Shown here one piece after another: positions 9,978-20,735 of a DNA stretch of 64,000 nt. How positions within the stretch are numbered: the stretch's first letter is position 1; each line of letters opens with the position of its first letter. The stretch comes from Umbelopsis ramanniana AG. Taxonomy: Eukaryota; Mucoromycota; Umbelopsidomycetes; Umbelopsidales; Umbelopsidaceae. The position numbers were made by a program, and so were the translations under genes. The stretch covers positions 124,001 through 188,000 of the forward strand of contig NW_026252109.1 of the NCBI RefSeq assembly GCF_025399195.1, written 5' to 3'. The notes under the pieces are model-generated. The model saw only the letters and a program-made list of their open reading frames with translations. It did not search any database and was not told the origin of the DNA.

Positions 9978-11979
9978 TTAGCCGGCAGGATCAAAGATCC
10001 CACCGGCAACAACCTCCGAATCGTCGCTTGAATATCCCTACCAAATTTTAAAAATGTTAAACAGGATAGTCAGTTAGAACTTCAAAGGACTTATGAATAA
10101 AAGGTAGGTACTTACGTCCGAGGGAGCGCGCTCCTCAAGGACGGCAAACGGCGTTCGGAGGTTTTGCTCCTCCCTCTCAGCCCTTGGGGAACCAGGCTGA
10201 GAGCTGGCATCCTCCAGCACTTGGAAATCATCCAAGGGCTGGAGTGTGTCGACGTCCTAAAGATAGAGTACGATGTTAACAAAATTCTTTTTTCTAGGAA
10301 CTTTGATTACATAATATAAAGGGGCTACTTACGTCTTCAACGTCGTCGACCAGCACACAGACAGGACCATTTACTGGGCTGAGGTTGGCCTCAAGCTCCA
10401 ATGGGGAAATGGTCCCGTCTCGCGATGCCATGGGAGGAGTACTATCCCGCGACGATGAGCTCGCGGGACCACAATGCTGCCATACAGTCATCGTGGTGGT
10501 GGTGGCTTTAGAAGCCACCAAAGGCAAAAGAACGGAAGGATCCAGCGAGGAACGAGAAGAAGGAATGGTGGGGGTGGCGGGCTGCAACTCTGAGCCAGCA
10601 GGTTGCGTTGGCACCGCCACCCGGCGACGAACTCGACGACAGCGCGCCGATGGCGAAGGAGAGCGGCTCCTGCACCAAGAACGGGAAGCAGGAGCCGGAG
10701 AAGGAGAACGGAACCTCGAAGTGGAAGACGAAGCTTGGCAGAAGGTGAACTCCCGCGAACGAAAGGCAAAGCGACCAGTGGGCATCGCGATCTTCCTGAG
10801 AGTGGGCCTCTCAGGAAGTTTGCCTGACGAACCGGGAGTTCCTGGCAGCGAAGAGCCAGGAGAGGAAGAAGCGCACGCCAAAGCTGCAAAAGGTGCAGTC
10901 TCGCGATCGACTGCCTTACCCTTCCAGCGAGAAAGTCCAGCAGCAGGAGGAGAAGCCTCACGAGAAGCAGGCAAAGATGCCAAAGGCAAAGCAGCAGCCG
11001 ACAAAACCGGAGAAGAGGAAGGCCGCAAAGGAACAGCAGCCAAAGTGGCTTGGGAAGACGACCACACACCACAAGGTGCAGAAGAAGAAGCGGGAAAAGA
11101 CTCATCGCAGGGCACAGAAATGGCGGGAGAAGACACACCGCAGGGTACAGAAATGGTGGGAGAAGACACACCGTAGGGTACTGAAATGGCGGGAGAAGAC
11201 ACACCGCAGGATACAGAAAGTGCGGGAGAAGACACACCGCAAGGTACAGAAATAGCGGGAGAAGACACACCGCAGGATACAGAAATAGCGGGAGAAGACA
11301 CACCGCAGGATACATAAATAGCGGGAGAAGACACACCGCAAGACGCAACAGTAAAAGAAGAAGGCGAGGCCGAACGCACTGGTGAAGGCGTGGCCAAGCG
11401 AACGGGAGAAGAAGAAGGAGAAGGCGACGCCAAACGTCCTCGCACAACAGCAGAAGGAGTGAGTGAACGAGGAGACGAACATTCCCAACGGCTTCGTCGA
11501 GGCGGAGAAGGCGGAGAAGGCGAAGCCAAAGCTAAACGTCCTCGTGCAACAGCAGAAGGGGAGGGAGAACGAGGAGACGAACATTCCCAACGGCTTCGTC
11601 GAGGCGAAGAAGGCGGAGAAGGCGAAGCCAAAGCCAAACGTCCTCGCGCAACAGCAGAGGGAGAGAGAGAACGAGGAGAACATTCCCAACGGCTTCGGCG
11701 AGGTGGGGAGGGTGGACAAATGTCCATTGCCTCTGGCTGGTTGGTGGATCCCGGGGCTGGTGGACATTCCACCGCCTCTAGTTCATGAGGCTGGTCGATG
11801 TCCATGCGGACATCGAGGGGTGGAATGTCCACAGCCATTGACCTGGGACGCCAACGAAGGAGACGAGAAGGAGGACGAGGACGTGGAGGCCGGATGGTGG
11901 TGTAGCGGCGGTGGTTTTGGGCTAGATAGCGTTTTAAAGCAACTACGTATGCGCGCTTTGATATACGTGAGTGGCTCAT
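9978..11979 (-). CDS. Ser/Arg/Pro-rich tandem-repeat protein, no recognised family
   Basis: Exons complement(9978..10037, 10116..10256, 10333..11979) encode 615 aa with clean GTAAGT...TAG introns in phase 0. The N-terminus is basic (about 40 residues rich in Arg). Next come three copies of a 33-34-residue unit containing RRSRWECS and PSAVARGRLA. After these lie seven or more copies of an 11-residue unit, CGVSSPAISVP. The middle is Ser/Pro/Arg-rich and SR-like, and the C-terminus is acidic. The ATG at 11979 has A at -3. An in-frame TTG sits just upstream. The exon is clearly GC-richer than its surroundings, and the repeats open several frames on both strands. No catalytic motif is visible. It could be an orphan gene, a domesticated element or a fast-evolving disordered protein. 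Coding status rests on the long frame plus two in-frame introns. Confidence 0.6.
11106..11345 (-). repeat. 33-bp tandem repeat inside the Ser/Arg repeat gene
   Basis: Seven or more 33-bp copies encode the 11-residue unit CGVSSPAISVP, with substitutions at positions 1, 7, 8, 9 and 11. Because the period is a multiple of three, gain or loss of copies keeps the frame. Confidence 0.85.
11395..11735 (-). repeat. ~100-bp tandem repeat (three copies) inside the Ser/Arg repeat gene
   Basis: Three near-identical units are spaced about 99-102 bp apart. The shared block encoding RRSRWECS occurs near 11478, 11580 and 11680. Each unit encodes 33-34 residues ending in a run of Ser/Pro. Copy-number change again preserves the reading frame. 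Confidence 0.8.
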
Positions 11980-14903
11980 TGTTAAAGCTTGCAAAGGTAA
12001 AGAAGTGCAAAAAAAAAAAAGGATTTTACCCGGTTCTTATAGTATTTTCTTCCGCGGACATCTGCATTTCATAAATTTTTAACATGGCATCCTATCATGC
12101 AACACATTGGACTTATTTTATTATAATTGAGATTATAGATTCGATGATATTGATGGCAGCGTCTCGGACAACGTTCCCTCCTGACATTCATTAGCATACT
12201 AAACATTGCCGCTGCAACTGGGAAAGACAAGTCTATCAGACAGGACGAAAGACGAGAAATAACTGGGGGAACCTCTTTTTACTTTGATCCCCCAAACAAA
12301 AATGCCCACGACAAACCAAATTGCCGGCTTCCTGTATGTTTCATACTAAGGTAGTAGTGATAGATGCCAAGTAGCAAAAGTCCAATCCGGTTTATATGCG
12401 CATACATCGTACGTTCTCATTTGCTGCAGCAGAACAGACACTGCTAATGCTAGCACTGCTTTGAAAACATGTGTCGTCAGTCCGAGCCACAATAGCAAGA
12501 ATATCCAGGTAGTGTAAGAGCAGAAGCGATACTATCTAGTATAAGCGAATTCGTTAATAGGATATAGTAATGCCAGCATCTTTTCCAAGACAAGTTTATT
12601 GAAATAAAGTAGAAGTTACAGATTGGCATATTATCGATTTGTCAACATTGAACTCTTCCTCGGACTAAGCAGATACAAACTGGTTACAGGTAATTGTCTG
12701 ACGTATAGTAGATAATGAGAGGCTTAATGTAAGGTATAGAAGATGTTCCTTCATGAATAAAAGTGAGAATAAGTTTACTAGAAGATGGCATAACATAGAA
12801 CATTAATCAGTTTATAAGATACACTGAATGCTCCGCTTAATTGGAATGAAGACGTTCACTAGAAAATGCTGCATGTAGAAAATTTACCTATCAAGGTGCG
12901 AGTGGCACATAAGGTCCTATAAATTCACCAGAATATCAAGAAATGAATACATGGAGGCCATCCTAGACGAGTTCCCCACAAAGTATTGTCCAAATCGATC
13001 ATTGGTCTAGCAAGATCGAGGTTATCTATACTGTATCGAATCCACAACTTCGGCAATATGAATACTAACTATTCATTTACCTGCTCATCTAACCAGTCCA
13101 AATTATGCATTATGCCACGGATAACATCGTGTGGGTCTTCACTTTTGGTGGTTTGAGGGATGTTTTCCAGAGCCGCGGTCTAGCATAGGCCTTGAGACAT
13201 CAGAATAGAACGGCGCCCTGAATTGAGTACTTTTCATTGGATGATCCGAATAACCGGTTGAGCATCCTCGGGATAAAGCATCAATGCCATGGATACAGCC
13301 CAAATAAAGAAAACAGCTTGGCACTTAAAGGAGGGCTTGAAAGGGAAGTGAAATAGGCGAATGTTCTTCTTTGCAAAATACAGACGATATGAGCAGATGA
13401 GGGCCCGCAACTGTTGCTGTTCTACCAGCCAATTCATAAGCAATGAACTGGTTTACTACTTTGCTCGAAGAATATAGAGTACGAGGTAGTCGAAGAAAGC
13501 CCCAGTCCATTCGCTGACATATAGCAAACATCGCTGTTCCAATAATGTGATGGAGGCATGAATGATGAGTTCATGTTTTATGCTGTACGACCTTCTTCAA
13601 ACCCTCGGAACGGTTGAGCAGAGGACTACGTCAGTTTGCCAGTGTCGATGGACATAGTCACTGCATGAGTAGCAGTAGGTGCCAGAAGGATGAACACCCG
13701 CTGCTGTATGTAGCGAACGATATATCAACTAATCTTTAAAAAATATCAGATGTTTCATTGATCAAATAATTTAATTAAACCAATGACATTACCTCAATTT
13801 TCTAAACAGTGTGTGTAGATTGATGCTACATCTGTTGCGTACAGTAGCTGTAAAAAACCTTGATAGTTGAAAATCGGCTCTGAAGAAATTTGACACTTGT
13901 CTTCCATCCACCTCTTTTGTAAAATGGCGTTATATAACTACCAAAGGAGACTCGGATACAATATAATATGTAGGTATGGGATCACCAATTATCAATGGAA
14001 CGCATGTCAGCATAAGTAGGCTACTTGGTTTTGAATGAGAACAATGACTTGCCATTAAAGATCTAGTAACATAAATAGAAGCCCAAACGCCACAAATTTA
14101 TTAAAGATTGTCAATGTTTGATGTGAGAACTTTAAATCAGGGATTTCGTATGGAAGATCCATCAATATCAGATTCGCGTATCAACATCCTCTACCAGCGT
14201 AAATTACGGAATTAGTCCCATATAGTTTCGCTGTGGCTACTGATTCATGGTGGTGGATACCAATTCGAAAATGTGTTTCGCAGACGATGTATAAATTGAT
14301 TGAGACAATTTCCATCATCCTTTACTGGTCTTTCTTTATAAATAAATTCCTTCAGTTACTGTTAAAAATGTTGCAGTTCATAGATGAACCAACGAAGAAA
14401 GTCACTTCTAAACTATTTTGTACCTCTCGATGGGTACCGCTAATCAAGGCAATTTGGCTCACCGCATTTCAAGTCAGTCAGATATGCCCTGAATTAATGT
14501 CAAACCTTGAAGTCAAAGCGGCGAATGCTAAAGGTATGGTATCACTACACAAAAAGATAACCTCAAAAAAGCCACAGCAATGTGTCATGTTAATCAGAAT
14601 GTTTAGCAATAGGATGTCGAAGCTCCCATTCTTGGTCGTTGGAGATGCCGTTCGGGTTCCTGACTGCGATCTGCAAAAGATCGATGAAGCATGTGAGGAG
14701 AATCTGCAAAAATATTTTGTAGACTTTGGGCACAGAATAGCTCCAAAATGGCTACTCTGGTGGTAAAATTGCCCTACCAAGTAAAAAAGCCAGGTTGTCG
14801 GTGGCAGCAATATATTTTTTATTAAGAAAAATAAAAAGGAGGGGTTTCTCTCTATGTGCGGGCAATCCAGCATCAGCCACAACCGACGTGGCGGGTGGAC
14901 AAA
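11980..14903. other. Gene-poor, AT-rich interval with possible degraded coding fragments
   Basis: Nearly 3 kb without a gene I can name. On the minus strand at 13.08-13.6 kb several frames look coding-like, including LDWLDEQ before a GTAAAT donor near 13080 and a hydrophobic run containing ALMLYPEDAQ near 13270. They are broken by stops and frame changes. On plus, a frame is open from an ATG at 14287 to 14766 (159 codons) with no domain I recognise. These may be relics of decayed genes or elements, or unmodelled multi-exon genes. Confidence 0.4.
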
Positions 14904-14910
14904 TCACGTG
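14904..14910 (+). promoter_or_regulatory. TCACGTG element upstream of RPS26
   Basis: A TCACGTG heptamer (E-box core) lies 72-78 bp upstream of the proposed RPS26 start. The same motif recurs at similar distances before other genes in this window (35320, 38942, 46117, 48898, 55741). Confidence 0.5.
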
Positions 14911-14981
14911 CAACTTCAAAATTCCACTCAGGGAGGTAAATGGCTGCTCAGCTGAAATTACTGTAACCTCCTTTTTCTGCC

Positions 14982-15832
14982 ATGGTACGTTAAAGAGTCC
15001 CATTGCTAGATTACACATGTTCGATATACGATGAAAAGCCAGCTACCATCGACAAACCTCTTCGGCATCGATTGATCACTACGGATGCGTTGTCCTAGCA
15101 ACTTTCAGGACCATGGGGCGATGGATGGATGAGTGTACAGAGCCTATCCATCCATCCATCCGTCCATCCATGTAGTCATCCACAGATACGAATACCATCA
15201 GCATCCGTCATGCGATTACTAGCAACACACTTCTCACTAGAAGCCATATATTATCGTCCTGATGAGCGACATTCAGATTGACCCTAGAACCTTGAATGTT
15301 ATATGTCCAATGCTCGAATTGAACCAATTTAACTGAGATGTTTTTCTTTTTTCACTTTCCACAGACCACCAAGAGAAGAAATAACGGACGTAACAAGCAC
15401 GGCCGTGGCCACGTCAAGCCCGTTCGCTGTCTCAACTGCGCTCGCTGCGTCCCTAAGGACAAGGCCATTAAGCGCTTCACCGTCCGCAACATGGTCGAAG
15501 CTGCTGCTGTTCGCGATCTTGAGGATGCCTCCGTCTATGAGGGTGAGTACGATTTCATAATGGCGCAGTAGCCTTCCACGCTTTGACTGATTTGTTCCAT
15601 CATAGTCTATGCCATCCCCAAGTTGTACATCAAGCTTCACTACTGTGTCTCTTGCGCTATCCACTCCAAGGTTGTCCGTGTTCGCTCCCGTGTCGGTCGT
15701 CGCAACCGCGCCCCTCCCCCGAGATTCAGATTCAGCAAGGTAAGCAACTACACCCATACTTGAACAGATGCTGGTGAACGATATTGAATTGTATTTTTGT
15801 AGGATGGTAAGAAGGTCCAACCCAAGGCTTAA
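14982..15832 (+). CDS. RPS26: 40S ribosomal protein eS26
   Basis: Exons join(14982..14984, 15365..15542, 15606..15739, 15803..15832) encode 114 aa. The protein starts [20 protein letters not shown] and contains the eS26 zinc-ribbon cysteines ([10 protein letters not shown] and [11 protein letters not shown]) with a basic C-terminus. It belongs to the small subunit near the mRNA exit channel. The second exon begins after an AG acceptor with no in-frame ATG, so the start must lie upstream. The best candidate is the ATG at 14982, directly followed by a GTACGT donor, giving an exon that codes only for Met. This is a common layout in ribosomal protein genes. The 380-nt first intron contains a TCCA-rich simple repeat. 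Family is certain; the first exon is inferred. Confidence 0.93.
15111..15182. repeat. GATG/CATC simple repeat forming an imperfect hairpin
   Basis: GATGGATGGATGAG at 15120 is followed about 25 bases later by a TCCATCCATCCATCCGTCC tract, so the two arms can pair in the RPS26 intron transcript. It may be a plain microsatellite. Confidence 0.6.
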
Positions 15833-16143
15833 GATCTGACTTTTGTCAAACTGGCTATTGACTAGAACGCGCGCCCCAAGATGTAGTCATCTTGTAACGC
15901 TGCTGCCTTGTCAATATTCCATACAAAACGAACTATATACAATAAAAAAGCATTTTCGAAAATTGTATTCATTGGTGGTATGAAATGCGAGGTGGTGCGA
16001 TCAAAGTTGTACCAGCTGATAATAAGACACAACACATCGAGAGGGGGACCGAAGGGGTTTTATTCAATGAAGTGGAAAAAAAAAGAGGGAGACAGGGTTG
16101 ATATCTAACATATGGCAAAATTGATCAGCAAGCGGTCGAGCAA
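15833..16143. other. Convergent 3' region between RPS26 and ABP1
   Basis: Both neighbours end here. The 311 bases contain AATAAA-like signals (for example ACAATAAAAAAG near 15940) and A-rich runs, consistent with two 3' UTRs. I see no gene. Confidence 0.5.
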
Positions 16144-18268
16144 CTATTCTTGGAGTTGAACATAGTTGGCTATAGAGATGTAGAGGTTTAGAAAGGATGG
16201 ACAAGAGCATGTTACCACACATGGATCACTTACCAGGGAATAGACCAACAGCAGAGCCATCAGGCGCTAAACCTGACCACCAATCGTCTGACACAAACTG
16301 GATATCACGAATGACTTGGTTTTCTGCAAAGGAGATTTCATTTTCTTCACCAGCATCGTAGTCATAAAGCGCAACGGCCGAAGGACCCTCTGGTTCTGCC
16401 GGAGCTTCCGGTTCAACTGGTTCGGGAACATGGGTGGTTTGTGCAGGAGCTTCGTGCTCAGGCTGTCAACAAATGTATAAGTTTTCATATGCTTAAAAAA
16501 GTTCATTAACATACACTCGCGCTTCCTACCTGAGTTTCCAAAATCTGAACATAGTTGGATGGGAAAAGACCAGATCGACTACCGTCTTCACTTGTACCCG
16601 ACCACCATCCTTCATCCAGTTGTTCAATCTATCAGCCAAGCATTAGTTTAAACGATCTACCCTATAACCCCAGTAGTAGCTATCAGTCAGTAGCTTACAT
16701 TGTGAATAATTTCTCCTTCGACCATGCTAATTTCGTTCTCTTCCGAAGCATCGTAAGTAAAGAGTACAACGGCCGAGATTCCGTTGGCTGAGTGAGGATC
16801 AACAGCTACCTCAGCAGCGTGCCCGGCAGTTTCAGCTGCATGTTGAGCAGACTGTAGGGAATAACAGTGAGTACACCAAATCAAAAAAAAAAAAATGTGT
16901 TACATGCATATTTCAGCTTACCGCTGCAAGATCGGCTTCAAGCTGAGCTTGCTCCTATAGGATACAATGAGTGAGCGAGGAAATCTACACAAACAGAGCT
17001 GTTCATTATCATATCACGGTGACTGCATTCCATACCTGTTGTTGTCTAGCCTCATCTTCTTCAAGTTGACGTCTGTGTTGCTCTTCCTCTTCCTGCTGCT
17101 GGCGAGCTCTTTCTGCTTCTTGCTCTTCAGCCAGTCTACGTTGGCGTTCATCTTCTTCTGCTTGCTGCTGATGGGCTGCTTCCTCTTCCTCCCGTTGCAG
17201 CTGGCGTTGATGCTCTTCTTCTTGTCGTCGACGTTCTTCCTCTTCACGCTGTTGTTGCTGTCTCTGAGAGTCTTGGTCTTGTTGCGCTTGGTAAGCTCTG
17301 GATCGTTCTTCCTGTCTCGCAGCCTCTTCACGGGCTCTCTGTTCGCGCTCTGCTGCCATGGCTTGCTCGCGTTCCTGCGCCTCTTGTTCAGCTCTCTCAC
17401 GTTCAGCACGGACTTGATCAGCCTTGCTTTGATCACTCTCCTGTGAACTACCCCATCGATCAGCTAACTTTCCAGGATTGGTGCGAACAGGTTCATGGAC
17501 CGAGTTCTTCATATAAAAGCAATGTATAAGTTCATATGGCAAAAATTAAAGGAGCATGCCAAGGATTGGCTGACTTACAACAGGAGCGGGGGCCGGTTCG
17601 CTCTTCATGGTCTGACGTTGCATAGTAGCGATGTCTGGGATTTCGGTTCTCTTGTAGACCGAATTCTATGGAACAGGGGTGAGCACACATATAAAAAATC
17701 AAAAGAGCTGGTCAATCAACATGGGCTTTTACCACAGGAACAATAGCAGGTTCAGCTCGTCGGGTTTCCTTATGGAAACTATAGTTTGCCCCCGAAGATG
17801 CCGAGACACGCTTCATGATAGCCTCGGGGTCCACGTCGCCTTCATTTCTAGCGTTGATTTGAATATGGAAAGACTTGAAGAACTTTGAAACGTCGTTCAA
17901 GTGCGAGTTGAAAAGACCTTTGCGTGATTCGGGCACACCAGTACCACACTACAACGAAAGGGTTAGCAGGAATGGAACAGCACGTTTGCATGGAGTAGTT
18001 TGTATTTTACCCAAGCAATGAAAACAAGCTTTGGCAGCTCGGTGTTAGGGTCCTTCACTCGTGCAAGTGCATACTGGATTCTTCCGTCGATGAATTCCTC
18101 ACTGAGTTCTTCGAGGCCATCTTCACCGGTTGCTTGAACTTTCAGATCATTAGTGCCTTTGTCATAGGTGTATATGAGCCAGTTGACGGAACTGTTGTTG
18201 TCAATGACTTGCTCGTATGCGTTCTTGAGTTCTTTTGAATGAGCCGAAAATCCTACTTGGAGACTCAT
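16144..18268 (-). CDS. ABP1: Actin-binding protein Abp1/drebrin-like (ADF-H, coiled coil, two SH3)
   Basis: Nine exons: complement(16144..16169, 16234..16462, 16530..16628, 16699..16851, 16922..16954, 17036..17506, 17579..17665, 17733..17948, 18011..18268), 523 aa. The N-terminal ~135 residues form an ADF-homology domain ([25 protein letters not shown]). A short spacer leads to a long Glu/Gln/Arg-rich coiled coil. The C-terminus has two SH3 domains ([19 protein letters not shown] and [19 protein letters not shown]), each ending in GLFPxNY. Yeast Abp1 has one SH3 and basidiomycete and filamentous relatives often two. The protein binds F-actin and recruits Ark/Prk kinases and endocytic factors to cortical patches. 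The last exon codes for only eight residues and completes the second SH3. All joins keep phase. Confidence 0.93.
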
Positions 18269-18536
18269 GATGATTGTAAAGGTAAAAGTGTTTGCGACGT
18301 CATGTTGGACAGCGTCTTTCTTGGTTATGAGGGGCTCTCCGCATTTTGAAACGCCGCCATGCACACTCATTCAATTCAATGGTTCCTGGGTTAGATATTT
18401 TTGAATTTATTGATTACACATAAAGATGAATTAGATCATATACAGAGTTGAGTGTGATAATATGTTACAAAGCATATTGCATACAATAGTAGTGGGGGGG
18501 TTTGTTTTTTTTGTACGATAGGGATTCGTTTTACAT

Positions 18537-19242
18537 TTATGCAACGCCAGCAGCACGAGCGTGGGCATTAGCTTGTGCATGGAGACGGTCAGCTTCTCTC
18601 AAATGGGCAACTTGCTTGTATTCTCGGTTAGCGGCTTGTTGTCTCTCGATACCTCTCATCTTCATGCTGTGGCTGCAGAACATGCCACCGAAGAAAGAGT
18701 CCATCTTTCCCTTGGTCTTGAGTGATCTGGCATGAGAGTTGCTGGGAGTGGCACCGTTGACACCGTTGACACCGTTGGCGCCATAAGCTCCGTGACCAGC
18801 GGCAGCAGTACCTGCAGCAGCAGTGGCGGGAACAGCAGCGTTATTGGCATGAGTGTGATGGCCAGGTGCAGTGGCGGCAGCAGCAGCTCTGCTGTGGCGA
18901 GCCTCTTCTTCCTTGATAGCGGCTTCACGCTTGTGCTTGTCATGTTCATGAAGTCCAAGACCAACACCACCAGCAAGAGCAGCATCACGAGCCTTGTGAT
19001 CGTGGGTCTTTTCGGGGTGCTTCTTATCCTCTGACTTTTCGTGATGGCGAAGAGCGTAGTCGACACCTCCGGCGGCAACAACATCTCTGAAAAAAAAAAA
19101 CCAATGTGGCGTTCATTTTCTGCTCATCAACAATGGGAGGATAGATGAGGCTATCAGCTTACCTTAGACCGTGGTGGTTGTGAGCATCCTTGTGGACCTC
19201 AGCATTAGATTCGTTGTGAACTTTTCTTCCAAAGATACCCAT
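18537..19242 (-). CDS. His/Ala-rich hypothetical protein
   Basis: Exons complement(18537..19086, 19163..19242) encode 209 aa. I do not recognise a family. The protein opens with MGIFGRKVHNESNAEVHKDA, is rich in His, Lys, Ala and Gly, and lacks a signal peptide or membrane segment. A Gly/Ala/Asn-rich low-complexity middle (GAYGANGVNGVNG) precedes a charged C-terminal helix with many Arg and Gln. The N-terminal MG could be myristoylated, but this is not tested. A well-placed TATA box and pyrimidine-rich leader suggest strong expression. The intron has a GTAAGC donor and a poly-T/CAG acceptor. Stress-related or cytoplasmic abundant protein is a guess only. Confidence 0.75.
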
Positions 19243-19312
19243 GTTTTGATTGTTGATTTGATTTGTTGTGTGTTGTGAATAATGGTGCCTAGAAACTCAA
19301 GACGTTGAAAGC

Positions 19313-19319
19313 ATTTATA
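19313..19319 (-). promoter_or_regulatory. TATA box of the His/Ala-rich gene
   Basis: On the minus strand TATAAAT lies about 70 bases upstream of the start codon at 19242, a normal distance for a TATA-driven fungal promoter with a short leader. Confidence 0.6.
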
Positions 19320-20735
19320 CTCTTTTGTCTGAGCATTAAGCTACTGACACCATTGCCGAAAAAGGAAATTGCATCACTCCTGACATCATAATGAAACCAT
19401 TCCAGTTACCGAATGCAGATCTAAAGGGCAAGTTCTTTAGTGGAGAAGTGTCTGAGCGGCAAAGAAGTCTATTACGTAGTGGACACAGAGTTTGCTGGAA
19501 CAGATGATCGATCCGTGCAAGATCAGTTTTACAGTGGTGCTTGGCTAGGCATGCAAAACGGGGGAAAAAGCTACTCATAGCTCCCTGCCTAACTTGACCG
19601 GCTTGGGCCCTACCGTCTCAAAAAATAATAATGCCAAGGGCTAGAAATGGTGGCACCATTTACAGCTTGTAGAAGATGATAGAATGTGCACCCTATCCTG
19701 AGCCACACCTCGATTCGGTTAATGACGAGTGAGGCATCCAGCCAGCCAGGTACAAATGTTTAATTAACTTTTTAGATAAGCGATGATGAGTGTTCGCCTG
19801 GGCAACGATATTATTAAATTGGGAGGATCTGGCATGGTTTTATGTGGTGGTGAAAAACACGGCATTATGAAAATTGCATGTCATTGGGAAAAAATTGCGA
19901 GAACCATAACCTGCCAAATGTGGGTGACTTTGGAGGTCAGGGCGTAATTACTTTTTATATTTGCTGCCAAGCTGATGTGTTTTGAGCCATGCTGTCACTC
20001 CGCCAACGAAGTGATGGGGGTCAACAACAAACAATCAAGGTGGTGGATCAATAGTCGTTTCATGAGTACTGGATGCTGGTTTGCGGTCACTGAAAAAAAG
20101 AAAAAAGTTGTTTTTCCTACAGACGCTGTCGACAAATGAAGTGTGGAATACACTGGGTCAACTGGAGTCGGCAGGTTGGTAAGGTTGCAAATTAATAAAA
20201 GTGCCATCGAATGAAATGGCATGTGTGCACCCACACTATCCAACCTGGATGATCCATTAACTTGTTTGTACCCATCCGTCAAGTTGACAGAGGGCTGAGA
20301 TAGAAATCGTATGAGAGAGGGTTTATTTAAACTATAAGTTTCGCCTGAGCACTGACACTGCTTCCTTGACAAGTTATACAAACGAAAAAAAAAAATCAAA
20401 TCAAATCAAAACAAGAAGGATTGGAAAGGAAAGAATTTGTACGAGAAAATGATGGGAAGTGGGACGAAGGAGCGGGAAATATAAAAAGAGAAGAGGCAGC
20501 GGATGAGCTCGATCCTACTACCACTCTTTCAGTATACATAAAATATATATATGCCAAACAATAAGCACAAACACCCATCATGAATACATGTGGAAAGGGG
20601 GGGGGGTGCGTGTGTTGGCCTGGGGGAGGATGCTGTACAAGGAGTGAATGCATATGTGTTGTGCTATGATGTGTAGGTCATTCCATTCAATTCACAAAGG
20701 GGAGGGGAACAACAAAACATAGAAGAAAAAAGACC
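19320..20735. other. Intergenic, no gene seen
   Basis: About 1.4 kb between the His/Ala-rich gene promoter and the 3' end of the homeodomain gene. Open frames are short and unsupported. A G-run and CA/CCT-rich tract near 20600 probably belongs to the 3' region of the homeodomain gene. Confidence 0.5.

Noticed and set aside
10385-11176. Long plus-strand ORF (263 codons) overlapping the Ser/Arg repeat gene
   Set aside because: It is the antisense shadow of GC-rich tandem repeats. The minus-strand frame is much longer and linked to two clean in-frame introns, while this one has no splice support.
11463-12074. Plus-strand ORFs of 132-203 codons at the repeat gene 5' end
   Set aside because: Same cause: repeat-driven open frames opposite the coding strand, no domain.
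17009-17446. Plus-strand 159-codon hydrophobic ORF within ABP1
   Set aside because: It lies antisense to the Glu/Gln/Arg-rich coiled coil of ABP1. Hydrophobic leucine runs are the expected reverse complement of such codons.
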